From Elmis aenea (taxonomy: Eukaryota > Arthropoda > Insecta > Coleoptera > Elmidae), in assembly GCA_947652605.1 (NCBI GenBank), contig CANTFG010000250.1, positions 62,001 to 126,000 on the forward strand: a stretch of DNA of 64,000 bases, given 5' to 3'. The position numbers were made by a program, and so were the translations under genes. Below are positions 14,082-27,444 of this stretch, piece after piece (the stretch's first letter is position 1; each line of letters begins with the position of its first letter). The notes beneath the pieces are model-generated. The model was not told the origin of the DNA and did no database searches. It saw only the letters and a program-made list of their open reading frames with translations.

Positions 14082-17000
14082 AGCCTTTTTTTCTTAGTAT
14101 TATGCCGTTTGTCTTAACTATTTTGAAATTTAATTTACAAAGTTATTTAAAAAATTAAAATTTTGAAAATTTTTCTCGAAAACGGCTCTTACGATTTGGT
14201 TCAAATTTTAGTATGTTATAGAGTTTATTTTTCTTAGTATAATGCCGTTTGTCTCAACTATTTTGAAATTTAATTTACAAAGTTATTCAAAAAATTAAAA
14301 ATTTTGAAAATTTTTCTCGAAAACGGCTCATACGATTTTGTTCAAATTTTAGTATGTTATAGAGTTTATTTTTCTTAGTATAATGCCGTTTGTCTCAACT
14401 ATTTTGAAATTTAATTTACAAAGTTATTCAAAAAATTAAAAATTTTGAAAATTTTTCTCGAAAACGGCTCATACGATTTTGTTCAAATTTTAGTATGTTA
14501 TAGAGTTTATTTTTCTTAGTATAATGCCGTTTGTCTCAACTATTTTGAAATTTAATTTACAAAGTTATTCAAAAAATTAAAAATTTTGAAAATTTTTCTC
14601 GAAAACGGCTCATACGATTGTGTTCAAATTTTAGTATGTTATAGAGTTTATTTTTCTTAGTATATTGCCGTTTGTCTCAACTATTTTGAAATTTAATTTA
14701 CAAAGTTATTCAAAAAATTGAAAATTTTGAAAAATTTTCTCGAAAACGGCTCATACGATTTTGTTTAAATTTTAGTATGTTATAGAGTTTATTTTTCTTA
14801 GTATAATGCCGTTTGTCTCAACTATTTTGAAATGTAATTTACAAAGTTATTCGAAAAATTGAAAATTTTGAAAATTTTTCTCGAAAACGGCTCATACGAT
14901 TTTGTTCAAATTTTAGTATGTTATAGAGTTTATTTTTCTTAGTATAATGCCGTTTGTCTCAACTATTTTGAAATGTAATTCACAAAGTTATTCAAAAAAT
15001 TAAAAATTTTGAAAATTTTTCTCGAAAACGGCTCATACGATTTTGTTTAAATTTTAGTATGTTATAGAGTTTATTTTTCTTAGTATAATGCCGTTTGTCT
15101 CAACTATTTTGAAATGTAATTCACAAAGTTATTCAAAAAATTAAAAATTTTGAAAATTTTTCTCGAAAACGGCTCATACGATTTTGTTCAAATTTTAGTA
15201 TGTTATAGAGTTTATTTTTCTTAGTATAATGCCGTTTGTCTTAACTATTTTGAAATGTAATTTACAAAGTTATTCAAAAAATTAAAAATTTTGAAAATTT
15301 TTCTCGAAAACGGCTCATACGATTTTGTTCAAATTTTAGTATGTTATAGAGTTTATTTTTCTTAGTATAATGCCGTTTGTCTCAACTATTTTGAAATTTA
15401 ATTTACAAAGTTATTCAAAAAATTGAAAATTTTGAAAATTTTGAAAATTTTTCTCGAAAACGGCTCATACGATTTTGTTCAAATTTTAGTATGTTATAGA
15501 GTTTATTTTTCTTAGTATAATGCCGTTTGTCTCAAATATTTTGAAATGTAATTTACAAAGTTATTCAAAAAATTAAAAATTTTGAAAATTTTTCTCGAAA
15601 ACGGCTCATACGATTTTGTTCAAATTTTAGTATGTTATAGAGTTTATTTTTCTTAGTATAATGCCGTTTGTCTCAACTACTTTGAAATTTAATTTACAAA
15701 GTTATTCAAAAAATTAAAAATTTTGAAAATTTTTCTCGAAAACGGCTCATACGATTTTGTTCAAATTTTAGTATGTTATAGAGTTTATTTTTCTTAGTAT
15801 AAGGCCGTTTGTCTCAACTATTTTGAAATGTAATTTACAAAGTTATTCAAAACATTAAAAATTTTGAAAATTTTTCTCGAAAACGGCTCATACGATTTTG
15901 TTCAAATTTTAGTATGTTATAGAGTTTATTTTTCTTAGTATAATGCCGTTTGTCTCAACTATTTTGAAATTTAATTTACAAAGTTATTCAAAAAATTAAA
16001 AATTTTGAAAATTTTTCTCGAAAACGGCTCATACGATTTTGTTCAAATTTTAGTATGTTATAGAGTTTATTTTTCTTAGTATAATGCCGTTTGTCTCAAC
16101 TATTTTGAAATTTAATTTACAAAGTTATTCAAAAAATTAAAAATTTTGAAAATTTTTCTCGAAAACGGCTCATACGATTTTGTTAAAATTTTAGTATGTT
16201 ATAGAGTTTATTTTTCTTAGTATAATGCCGTTTGTCTCAACTATTTTGAAATGTAATTCACAAAGTTATTCAAAAAATTAAAAATTTTGAAAATTTTTCT
16301 CGAAAACGGCTCATACGATTTTGTTTAAATTTTAGTATGTTATAGAGTTTATTTTTCTTAGTATAATGCCGTTTGTCTCAACTATTTTGAAATGTAATTT
16401 ACAAAGTTATTCAAAAAATTAAAAATTTTGAAAATTTTTCTCGAAAACGGCTCATACGATTTTGTTCAAATTTTAGTATGTTATAGAGTTTATTTTTCTT
16501 AGTATAATGCCGTTTGTCTCAACTATTTTGAAATTTAATTTACAAAGTTATTCAAAAAATTAAAAATTTTGAAAATTTTTCTCGAAAACGGCTCATACGA
16601 TTTTGTTCAAATTTTAGTATGTTATAGAGTTTATGTTTCTTAGTATAATGCCGTTTGTCTCAACTCTTTTGAAATGTAATTTACAAAGTTATTCAAAAAA
16701 TTGAAAATTTTGAAAATTTTTCTCGAAAACGGCTCATACGATTTTGTTCAAATTTTAGTATGTTATAGAGTTTATTTTTCTTAGTATATTGCCGTTTGTC
16801 TCAACTATTTTGAAATTTAATTTACAAAGTTATTCAAAAAATTGAAAATTTTGAAAAATTTTCTCGAAAACGGCTCATACGATTTTGTTTAAATTTTAGT
16901 ATGTTATAGAGTTTATTTTTCTTAGTATAATGCCATTTGTCTCAACTATTTTGAAATGTAATTTACAAAGTTATTCAAAAAATTAAAAATTTTGAAAATT

Positions 17001-19000
17001 TTTCTCGAAAACGGCTCATACGATTTTGTTCAAATTTTAGTATGTTATAGAGTTTATTTTTCTTAGTATAATGCCGTTTGTCTCAACTATTTTGAAATGT
17101 AATTTACAAAGTTATTCAAAAAATTGAAAATTTTGAAAATTTTTCTCGAAAACGGCTCATACGATTTTGTTCAAATTTTAGTATGTTATAGAGTTTATTT
17201 TTCTTAGTATAATGCCGTTTGTCTCAACTATTTTGAAATGTAATTTACAAAGTTATTCAAAAAATTAAAAATTTTGAAAATTTTTCTCGAAAACGGCTCA
17301 TACGATTTTGTTAAAATTTTAGTATGTTATAGAGTTTATTTTTCTTAGTATAATGCCGTTTGTCTCAACTATTTTGAAATGTAATTCACAAAGTTATTCA
17401 AAAAATTAAAAATTTTGAAAATTTTTCTCGAAAACGGCTCATACGATTTTGTTTAAATTTTAGTATGTTATAGAGTTTATTTTTCTTAGTATAATGCCGT
17501 TTGTCTCAACTATTTTGAAATGTAATTCACAAAGTTATTCAAAAAATTAAAAATTTTGAAAATTTTTCTCGAAAACGGCTCATACGATTTTGTTTAAATT
17601 TTAGTATGTTATAGAGTTTATTTTTCTTAGTATAATGCCGTTTGTCTCAACTATTTTGAAATGTAATTTACAAAGTTATTCAAAAAATTAAAAATTTTGA
17701 AAATTTTTCTCGAAAACGGCTCATACGATTTTGTTCAAATTTTAGTATGTTATAGAGTTTATTTTTCTTAGTATAATGCCGTTTGTCTCAACTATTTTGA
17801 AATGTAATTTACAAAGTTATTCAAAAAATTGAAAATTTTGAAAATTTTTCTCGAAAACGGCTCATACGATTTTGTTCAAATTTTAGTATGTTATAGAGTT
17901 TATTTTTTTTAGTATAATGCCGTTTGTCTCAACTCTTTTGAAATGTATTTACAAAGTTATTCAAAAAATTGAAAATTTTGAAAATTTTTCTCGAAAACGG
18001 CTCATACGATTTTGTTCAAATTTTAGTATGTTATAGAGTTAATTTTTTTTAGTATATTGCCGTTTGTCTCAACTATTTTGAAATTTAATTTACAAAGTTA
18101 TTCAAAAAATTGAAAATTTTGAAAAATTTTCTCGAAAACGGCTCATACGATTTTGTTTAAATTTTAGTATGTTATAGAGTTTATTTTTCTTAGTATAATG
18201 CCATTTGTCTCAACTATTTTGAAATGTAATTTACAAAGTTATTCAAAAAATTAAAAATTTTGAAAATTTTTCTCGAAAACGGCTCATACGATTTTATTTA
18301 AATTTTAGTATGTTATAGAGTTTATTTTTCTTAGTATATTGCCGTTTGTCTCAACTATTTTGAAATTTAATTTACAAAGTTATTCAAAAAATTGAAAATT
18401 TTGAAAAATTTTCTCGAAAACGGCTCATACGATTTTGTTTAAGTTTTAGTATGTTATAGAGTTTATTTTTCTTAGTATAATGCCGTTTGTCTCAACTATT
18501 TTGAAATGTAATTTACAAAGTTATTTAAAAAATTGAAAATTTTGAAAATTTTTCTCGAAAACGGCTCATACGATTTTGTTCAAATTTTAGTATGTTATAG
18601 AGTTTATTTTTCTTAGTATAATGCCGTTTGTCTCAACTATTTTGAAATGTAATTTACAAAGTTATTCAAAAAATTAAAAATTTTGAAAATTTTTCTCGAA
18701 AACGGCTCATACGATTTTGTTAAAATTTTAGTATGTTATAGAGTTTTTTTTTCTTAGTATAATGCCGTTTGTCTCAACTATTTTGAAATGTAATTCACAA
18801 AGTTATTCAAAAAATTAAAAATTTTGAAAATTTTTCTCGAAAACGGCTCATACGATTTTGTTTAAATTTTAGTATGTTATAGAGTTTATTTTTCTTAGTA
18901 TAATGCCGTTTGTCTCAACTATTTTGAAATGTAATTTACAAAGTTATTCAAAAAATTAAAAATTTTGAAAATTTTTCTCGAAAACGGCTCATACGATTTT
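12700..19000. repeat. 7,118-bp-spaced segmental duplication, upstream copy
   Basis: Private variants recur downstream at exactly +7,118 bp. Examples are attctagtat at 12,981, cgattgtgttc at 14,615, tcaactactttg at 15,673, ttatgtttct at 16,631 and the aatttttttt run after ttatagagtt at 18,031. The ends are approximate, placed where flanking monomers stop matching. Only scattered single-base differences were seen. Confidence 0.85.
13639..14082. repeat. 160-bp-type satellite block 8
   Basis: 443 bp, same breakpoints. A private tgttgaaaaaag in place of tgtcgaaaaaag is seen near 14,059. It is the partner of block 10 at an offset of 7,118 bp. Confidence 0.88.
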
Positions 19001-19241
19001 GTTCAAATTTCAGTATGTTATAGAGTTTATTTTTCTTAGTATAATGCCGTTTGTCTCAACTATTTTGAAATTTAATTTACAAAGTTATTCAAAAAATTAA
19101 AAATTTTGAAAATTTTTCTCGAAAACGGCTCATACGATTTTGTTCAAATTTTAGTATGTTATAGAGTTTATTTTTCTTAGTATAAGGCCGTTTGTCTCAA
19201 CTATTTTGAAATGTAATTTACAAAGTTATTCAAAAAAATAA

Positions 19242-19685
19242 AAATCGTATTTAGGGGCAAATAATCCTTAATTTGCTCATAACTAACGTGTATAAGAAGT
19301 TTGAAGCCATTTGCTGTAGTCTTATGAAAATCGATTTTTTTGTCGAAAAAAGTGCAAAGACTATAGCCTTTGTACTTTTCCCATTTTTCGCGAAAAATTG
19401 AAAATCGTATTTAGGGGCTAATAATCCTTAATTCGCTCATAACTAATGTGTATAAGAAGTTTGAAGCCATTTGCTGTAGTTTTAAGAAAATCGATTTTTT
19501 TGTCGAAAAAAGTGCAAAGACTATAGCCTTTGTACTTTTCCCATTTTTCGCGAAAAATTAAAAATCGTATTTAGAGGCTAATAATCCTTAACTTGCTCAT
19601 AACTAACGTGTATAAGAAGTTTGAAGCCATTTGCTATAGTTTTAAGAAAATCGATTTTTTTGTCGAAAAAAGTGCAAAGTATATA
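19242..19685. repeat. 160-bp-type satellite block 9
   Basis: 443 bp, same breakpoints and gtagtcttatg variant. It lies between the two copies of the 7,118-bp duplication. Confidence 0.88.
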
Positions 19686-21199
19686 GCCTTTTTTTCTTAG
19701 TATTATGCCGTTTGTCTTAACTATTTTGAAATTTAATTTACAAAGTTATTTAAAAAATTAAAAATTTTGAAAATTTTTCTCGAAAACGGCTCTTACGATT
19801 TGGTTCAAATTTTAGTATGTTATAGAGTTTATTTTTCTTAGTATAATGCCGTTTGTCTCAACTATTTTGAAATTTAATTTACAAAGTTATTCAAAAAATT
19901 GAAAATTTTGAAAAATTTGAAATTTTTCTCGAAAACGGCTCATACGATTTTGTTCAAATTTAAGTATGTTATAGAGTTTATTTTTCTTAGTATAATGCCG
20001 TTTGTCTCAACTATTTTGAAATTTAATTTAAAAAGTTATTCAAAAAATTAAAAATTTTGAAAATTTTTCTCGAAAACGGCTCATACGATTTTGTTCAAAT
20101 TCTAGTATGTTATAGAGTTTATTTTTCTTAGTATAATGCCGTTTGTCTCAACTATTTTGAAATTTAATTTACAAAGTTATTCAAAAAATTAAAAATTTTG
20201 AAAATTTTTCTCGAAAACGGCTCATACGATTTTGTTCAAATTTTAGTATGTTATAGAGTTTATTTTTCTTAGTATAAGGCCGTTTGTCTCAACTATTTTG
20301 AAATGTAATTTACAAAGTTATTCAAAACATTAAAAATTTTGAAAATTTTTCTCGAAAACGGCTCATACGATTTTGTTCAAATTTTAGTATGTTATAGAGT
20401 TTATTTTTCTTAGTATAATGCCGTTTGTCTCAACTATTTTGAAATTTAATTTACAAAGTTATTCAAAAAATTAAAAATTTTGAAAATTTTTCTCGAAAAC
20501 GGCTCATACGATTTTGTTCAAATTTCAGTATGTTATAGAGTTTATTTTTCTTAGTATAATGCCGTTTGTCTCAACTATTTTGAAATTTAATTTACAAAGT
20601 TATTCAAAAAATTAAAAATTTTGAAAATTTTTCTCGAAAACGGCTCATACGATTTTGTTCAAATTTTAGTATGTTATAGAGTTTATTTTTCTTAGTATAA
20701 GGCCGTTTGTCTCAACTATTTTGAAATGTAATTTACAAAGTTATTCAAAAAAATAAAAATCGTATTTAGGGGCAAATAATCCTTAATTTGCTCATAACTA
20801 ACGTGTATAAGAAGTTTGAAGCCATTTGCTGTAGTCTTATGAAAATCGATTTTTTTGTCGAAAAAAGTGCAAAGACTATAGCCTTTGTACTTTTCCCATT
20901 TTTCGCGAAAAATTGAAAATCGTATTTAGGGGCTAATAATCCTTAATTCGCTCATAACTAATGTGTATAAGAAGTTTGAAGCCATTTGCTGTAGTTTTAA
21001 GAAAATCGATTTTTTTGTCGAAAAAAGTGCAAAGACTATAGCCTTTGTACTTTTCCCATTTTTCGCGAAAAATTAAAAATCGTATTTAGAGGCTAATAAT
21101 CCTTAACTTGCTCATAACTAACGTGTATAAGAAGTTTGAAGCCATTTGCTATAGTTTTAAGAAAATCGATTTTTTTGTCGAAAAAAGTGCAGAGTATAT
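19685..21199. repeat. Satellite A higher-order repeat, copy 5 (1,515 bp, shortened)
   Basis: Begins like the other copies (cggctcttacgatttggttc), then passes straight to gaaaaatttgaaattt, caaattctag, caaaacattaaa, caaatttcag and block 10. It is about three monomers shorter than copy 4. Confidence 0.78.
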
Positions 21200-24100
21200 A
21201 GCCTTTTTTTCTTAGTATTATGCCGTTTGTCTTAACTATTTTGAAATTTAATTTACAAAGTTATTTAAAAAATTAAAATTTTGAAAATTTTTCTCGAAAA
21301 CGGCTCTTACGATTTGGTTCAAATTTTAGTATGTTATAGAGTTTATTTTTCTTAGTATAATGCCGTTTGTCTCAACTATTTTGAAATTTAATTTACAAAG
21401 TTATTCAAAAAATTAAAAATTTTGAAAATTTTTCTCGAAAACGGCTCATACGATTTTGTTCAAATTTTAGTATGTTATAGAGTTTATTTTTCTTAGTATA
21501 ATGCCGTTTGTCTCAACTATTTTGAAATTTAATTTACAAAGTTATTCAAAAAATTAAAAATTTTGAAAATTTTTCTCGAAAACGGCTCATACGATTTTGT
21601 TCAAATTTTAGTATGTTATAGAGTTTATTTTTCTTAGTATAATGCCGTTTGTCTCAACTATTTTGAAATTTAATTTACAAAGTTATTCAAAAAATTAAAA
21701 ATTTTGAAAATTTTTCTCGAAAACGGCTTATACGATTGTGTTCAAATTTTAGTATGTTATAGAGTTTATTTTTCTTAGTATATTGCCGTTTGTCTCAACT
21801 ATTTTGAAATTTAATTTACAAAGTTATTCAAAAAATTGAAAATTTTGAAAAATTTTCTCGAAAACGGCTCATACGATTTTGTTTAAATTTTAGTATGTTA
21901 TAGAGTTTATTTTTCTTAGTATAATGCCGTTTGTCTCAACTATTTTGAAATGTAATTTACAAAGTTATTCGAAAAATTGAAAATTTTGAAAATTTTTCTC
22001 GAAAACGGCTCATACGATTTTGTTCAAATTTTAGTATGTTATAGAGTTTATTTTTCTTAGTATAATGCCGTTTGTCTCAACTATTTTGAAATGTAATTCA
22101 CAAAGTTATTCAAAAAATTAAAAATTTTGAAAATTTTTCTCGAAAACGGCTCATACGATTTTGTTTAAATTTTAGTATGTTATAGAGTTTATTTTTCTTA
22201 GTATAATGCCGTTTGTCTCAACTATTTTGAAATGTAATTCACAAAGTTATTCAAAAAATTAAAAATTTTGAAAATTTTTCTCGAAAACGGCTCATACGAT
22301 TTTGTTCAAATTTTAGTATGTTATAGAGTTTATTTTTCTTAGTATAATGCCGTTTGTCTTAACTATTTTGAAATGTAATTTACAAAGTTATTCAAAAAAT
22401 TAAAAATTTTGAAAATTTTTCTCGAAAACGGCTCATACGATTTTGTTCAAATTTTAGTATGTTATAGAGTTTATTTTTCTTAGTATAATGCCGTTTGTCT
22501 CAACTATTTTGAAATTTAATTTACAAAGTTATTCAAAAAATTGAAAATTTTGAAAATTTTGAAAATTTTTCTCGAAAACGGCTCATACGATTTTGTTCAA
22601 ATTTTAGTATGTTATAGAGTTTATTTTTCTTAGTATAATGCCGTTTGTCTCAAATATTTTGAAATGTAATTTACAAAGTTATTCAAAAAATTAAAAATTT
22701 TGAAAATTTTTCTCGAAAACGGCTCATACGATTTTGTTCAAATTTTAGTATGTTATAGAGTTTATTTTTCTTAGTATAATGCCGTTTGTCTCAACTACTT
22801 TGAAATTTAATTTACAAAGTTATTCAAAAAATTAAAAATTTTGAAAATTTTTCTCGAAAACGGCTCATACGATTTTGTTCAAATTTTAGTATGTTATAGA
22901 GTTTATTTTTCTTAGTATAAGGCCGTTTGTCTCAACTATTTTGAAATGTAATTTACAAAGTTATTCAAAACATTAAAAATTTTGAAAATTTTTCTCGAAA
23001 ACGGCTCATACGATTTTGTTCAAATTTTAGTATGTTATAGAGTTTATTTTTCTTAGTATAATGCCGTTTGTCTCAACTATTTTGAAATGTAATTTACAAA
23101 GTTATTCAAAAAATTAAAAATTTTGAAAATTTTTCTCGAAAACGGCTCATACGATTTTGTTCAAATTTTAGTATGTTATAGAGTTTATTTTTCTTAGTAT
23201 AATGCCGTTTGTCTTAACTATTTTGAAATTTAATTTACAAAGTTATTCAAAAAATTAAAAATTTTGAAAATTTTTCTCGAAAACGGCTCATACGATTTTG
23301 TTAAAATTTTAGTATGTTATAGAGTTTATTTTTCTTAGTATAATGCCGTTTGTCTCAACTATTTTGAAATGTAATTCACAAAGTTATTCAAAAAATTAAA
23401 AATTTTGAAAATTTTTCTCGAAAACGGCTCATACGATTTTGTTTAAATTTTAGTATTTTATAGAGTTTATTTTTCTTAGTATAATGCCGTTTGTCTCAAC
23501 TATTTTGAAATGTAATTTACAAAGTTATTCAAAAAATTAAAAATTTTGAAAATTTTTCTCGAAAACGGCTCATACGATTTTGTTCAAATTTTAGTATGTT
23601 ATAGAGTTTATTTTTCTTAGTATAATGCCGTTTGTCTCAACTATTTTGAAATTTAATTTACAAAGTTATTCAAAAAATTAAAAATTTTGAAAATTTTTCT
23701 CGAAAACGGCTCATACGATTTTGTTCAAATTTTAGTATGTTATAGAGTTTATGTTTCTTAGTATAATGCCGTTTGTCTCAACTCTTTTGAAATGTAATTT
23801 ACAAAGTTATTCAAAAAATTGAAAATTTTGAAAATTTTTCTCGAAAACGGCTCATACGATTTTGTTCAAATTTTAGTATGTTATAGAGTTTATTTTTCTT
23901 AGTATATTGCCGTTTGTCTAAACTATTTTGAAATTTAATTTACAAAGTTATTCAAAAAATTGAAAATTTTGAAAAATTTTCTCGAAAACGGCTCATACGA
24001 TTTTGTTTAAATTTTAGTATGTTATAGAGTTTATTTTTCTTAGTATAATGCCATTTGTCTCAACTATTTTGAAATGTAATTTACAAAGTTATTCAAAAAA

Positions 24101-26118
24101 TTAAAAATTTTGAAAATTTTTCTCGAAAACGGCTCATACGATTTTGTTCAAATTTTAGTATGTTATAGAGTTTATTTTTCTTAGTATAATGCCGTTTGTC
24201 TCAACTATTTTGAAATGTAATTTACAAAGTTATTCAAAAAATTGAAAATTTTGAAAATTTTTCTCGAAAACGGCTCATACGATTTTGTTCAAATTTTAGT
24301 ATGTTATAGAGTTTATTTTTCTTAGTATAATGCCGTTTGTCTCAACTATTTTGAAATGTAATTTACAAAGTTATTCAAAAAATTAAAAATTTTGAAAATT
24401 TTTCTCGAAAACGGCTCATACGATTTTGTTAAAATTTTAGTATGTTATAGAGTTTATTTTTCTTAGTATAATGCCGTTTGTCTCAACTATTTTGAAATGT
24501 AATTCACAAAGTTATTCAAAAAATTAAAAATTTTGAAAATTTTTCTCGAAAACGGCTCATACGATTTTGTTTAAATTTTAGTATGTTATAGAGTTTATTT
24601 TTCTTAGTATAATGCCGTTTGTCTCAACTATTTTGAAATGTAATTCACAAAGTTATTCAAAAAATTAAAAATTTTGAAAATTTTTCTCGAAAACGGCTCA
24701 TACGATTTTGTTTAAATTTTAGTATGTTATAGAGTTTATTTTTCTTAGTATAATGCCGTTTGTCTCAACTATTTTGAAATGTAATTTACAAAGTTATTCA
24801 AAAAATTAAAAATTTTGAAAATTTTTCTCGAAAACGGCTCATACGATTTTGTTCAAATTTTAGTATGTTATAGAGTTTATTTTTCTTAGTATAATGCCGT
24901 TTGTCTCAACTATTTTGAAATGTAATTTACAAAGTTATTCAAAAAATTGAAAATTTTGAAAATTTTTCTCGAAAACGGCTCATACGATTTTGTTCAAATT
25001 TTAGTATGTTATAGAGTTTATTTTTTTTAGTATAATGCCGTTTGTCTCAACTCTTTTGAAATGTATTTACAAAGTTATTCAAAAAATTGAAAATTTTGAA
25101 AATTTTTCTCGAAAACGGCTCATACGATTTTGTTCAAATTTTAGTATGTTATAGAGTTAATTTTTTTTAGTATATTGCCGTTTGTCTCAACTATTTTGAA
25201 ATTTAATTTACAAAGTTATTCAAAAAATTGAAAATTTTGAAAAATTTTCTCGAAAACGGCTCATACGATTTTGTTTAAATTTTAGTATGTTATAGAGTTT
25301 ATTTTTCTTAGTATAATGCCATTTGTCTCAACTATTTTGAAATGTAATTTACAAAGTTATTCAAAAAATTAAAAATTTTGAAAATTTTTCTCGAAAACGG
25401 CTCATACGATTTTGTTCAAATTTTAGTATGTTATAGAGTTTATTTTTCTTAGTATATTGCCGTTTGTCTTAACTATTTTGAAATTTAATTTACAAAGTTA
25501 TTCAAAAAATTGAAAATTTTGAAAAATTTTCTCGAAAACGGCTCATACGATTTTGTTTAAGTTTTAGTATGTTATAGAGTTTATTTTTCTTAGTATAATG
25601 CCGTTTGTCTCAACTATTTTGAAATGTAATTTACAAAGTTATTTAAAAAATTGAAAATTTTGAAAATTTTTCTCGAAAACGGCTCATACGATTTTGTTCA
25701 AATTTTAGTATGTTATAGAGTTTATTTTTCTTAGTATAATGCCGTTTGTCTCAACTATTTTGAAATGTAATTTACAAAGTTATTCAAAAAATTAAAAATT
25801 TTGAAAATTTTTCTCGAAAACGGCTCATACGATTTTGTTAAAATTTTAGTATGTTATAGAGTTTTTTTTTCTTAGTATAATGCCGTTTGTCTCAAATATT
25901 TTGAAATGTAATTCACAAAGTTATTCAAAAAATTAAAAATTTTGAAAATTTTTCTCGAAAACGGCTCATACGATTTTGTTTAAATTTTAGTATGTTATAG
26001 AGTTTATTTTTCTTAGTATAATGCCGTTTGTCTCAACTATTTTGAAATGTAATTTACAAAGTTATTCAAAAAATTAAAAATTTTGAAAATTTTTCTCGAA
26101 AACGGCTCATACGATTTT
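19818..26118. repeat. 7,118-bp-spaced segmental duplication, downstream copy
   Basis: Matches the upstream copy at a constant offset, including attctagtat at 20,099, cgattgtgttc at 21,733, ttatgtttct at 23,749 and the single-base deletion in gaaatgtatttac near 25,059. Private changes include tagtattttatag near 23,453 and cggcttatac near 21,725. Confidence 0.85.
20757..21200. repeat. 160-bp-type satellite block 10
   Basis: 443 bp, same breakpoints. It is the copy of block 8 displaced by 7,118 bp. Confidence 0.88.
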
Positions 26119-27444
26119 GTTCAAATTTTAGTATGTTATAGAGTTTATTTTTCTTAGTATAATGCCGTTTGTCTCAACTATTTTGAAATGTAATTTACAA
26201 AGTTATTCAAAAAATTGAAAATTTTGAAAATTTTTCTCGAAAACGGCTCATACGATTTTGTTCAAATTTTAGTATGTTATAGAGTTTATTTTTTTTAGTA
26301 TAATGTTGTTTGTCTCAACTCTTTTGAAATGTAATTTACAAAGTTATTCAAAAAATTGAAAATTTTGAAAATTTTTCTCGAAAACGGCTCATACGATTTT
26401 GTTCAAATTTTAGTATGTTATAGAGTTTATTTTTCTTAGTATATTGCCGTTCGTCTCAACTATTTTGAAATTTAATTTACAAAGTTATTCAAAAAATTGA
26501 AAATTTTGAAAAATTTTCTCGAAAACGGCTCATACGATTTTGTTTAAATTTTAGTATGTTATAGAGTTTATTTTTCTTAGTATAATGCCATTTGTCTCAA
26601 CTATTTTGAAATGTAATTTACAAAGTTATTCAAAAAATTGAAAATTTTGAAAATTTTTCTCGAAAACGGCTCATACGATTTTGTTCAAATTTTAGTATGT
26701 TATAGAGTTTATTTTTCTTAGTATAATGCCGTTTGTCTCAACTATTTTGAAATTTAATTTACAAAGTTATTCAAAAAATTAAAAATTTTGAAAATTTTTC
26801 TCGAAAACGGCTCATACGATTTTGTTCAAATTTTAGTATGTTATAGAGTTTATTTTTCTTAGTATAATGCCGTTTGTCTCAACTATTTTGAAATGTAATT
26901 CACAAAGTTATTCAAAAAATTAAAAATTTTGAAAATTTTTCTCGAAAACGGCTCATACGATTTTGTTTAAATTTTAGTATGTTATAGAGTTTATTTTTCT
27001 TAGTATAATGCCGTTTGTCTCAACTATTTTGAAATGTAATTTACAAAGTTATTCAAAAAATTAAAAATTTTGAAAATTTTTCTCGAAAACGGCTCATACG
27101 ATTTTGTTCAAATTTTAGTATGTTATAGAGTTTATTTTTCTTAGTATAATGCCGTTTGTCTCAACTATTTTGAAATTTAATTTAAAAAGTTATTCAAAAA
27201 ATTAAAAATTTTGAAAATTTTTCTCGAAAACGGCTCATACGATTTTGTTCAAATTTTAGTATGTTATAGAGTTTATTTTTCTTAGTATAATGCTGTTTGT
27301 CTCAACTATTTTGAAATGTAATTTACAAAGTTATTCAAAAAATTAAAAATTTTGAAAATTTTTCTCGAAAACGGCTCATACGATTTTGTTCAAATTTTAG
27401 TATGTTATAGAGTTTATTTTTCTTAGTATATTGCCGTTTGTCTC
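21201..27444. repeat. Terminal stretch of satellite A, 141-bp monomers only
   Basis: An uninterrupted 141-bp array with no 160-bp block. Variants such as tgccatttgtctc, gtttaaattttag and gttaaaattttag recur. Past about 26,118 it no longer follows the 7,118-bp duplication. The last monomer is cut at tgccgtttgtctc by the inverted-repeat element, with no visible decay of the repeat near the edge. Confidence 0.85.

Larger units (their letters stand above)
1..27444. repeat. Satellite A array (141-bp monomer with embedded 160-bp blocks)
   Basis: A continuous head-to-tail array. The core word cttagtataatgccgtttg recurs every 141 bp over most of the interval (for example at 2,320, 2,461 and 2,602). 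Each monomer also carries gaaaacggctcatacgattt and gttcaaattttagtatg. About 165 such monomers are present; most differ at only a few positions. A common length variant carries about 10-12 extra bases in the A/T tract (an added gaaaattttg-like step, for example near 830, 1,385 and 2,100). Ten blocks of a distinct 160-bp monomer interrupt the array and are listed separately. No reading frame is open for any meaningful length on either strand. The array runs off the left edge of the window and stops abruptly at tgccgtttgtctc, where the inverted-repeat element begins. The role is unknown; pericentromeric or centromeric satellite is the natural guess. Confidence 0.95.

Noticed and set aside
1..27444. 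CRISPR-like alternation of repeats and spacers
   Set aside because: The full 141-bp unit is conserved throughout, with no variable spacers, and the context is clearly eukaryotic satellite DNA.
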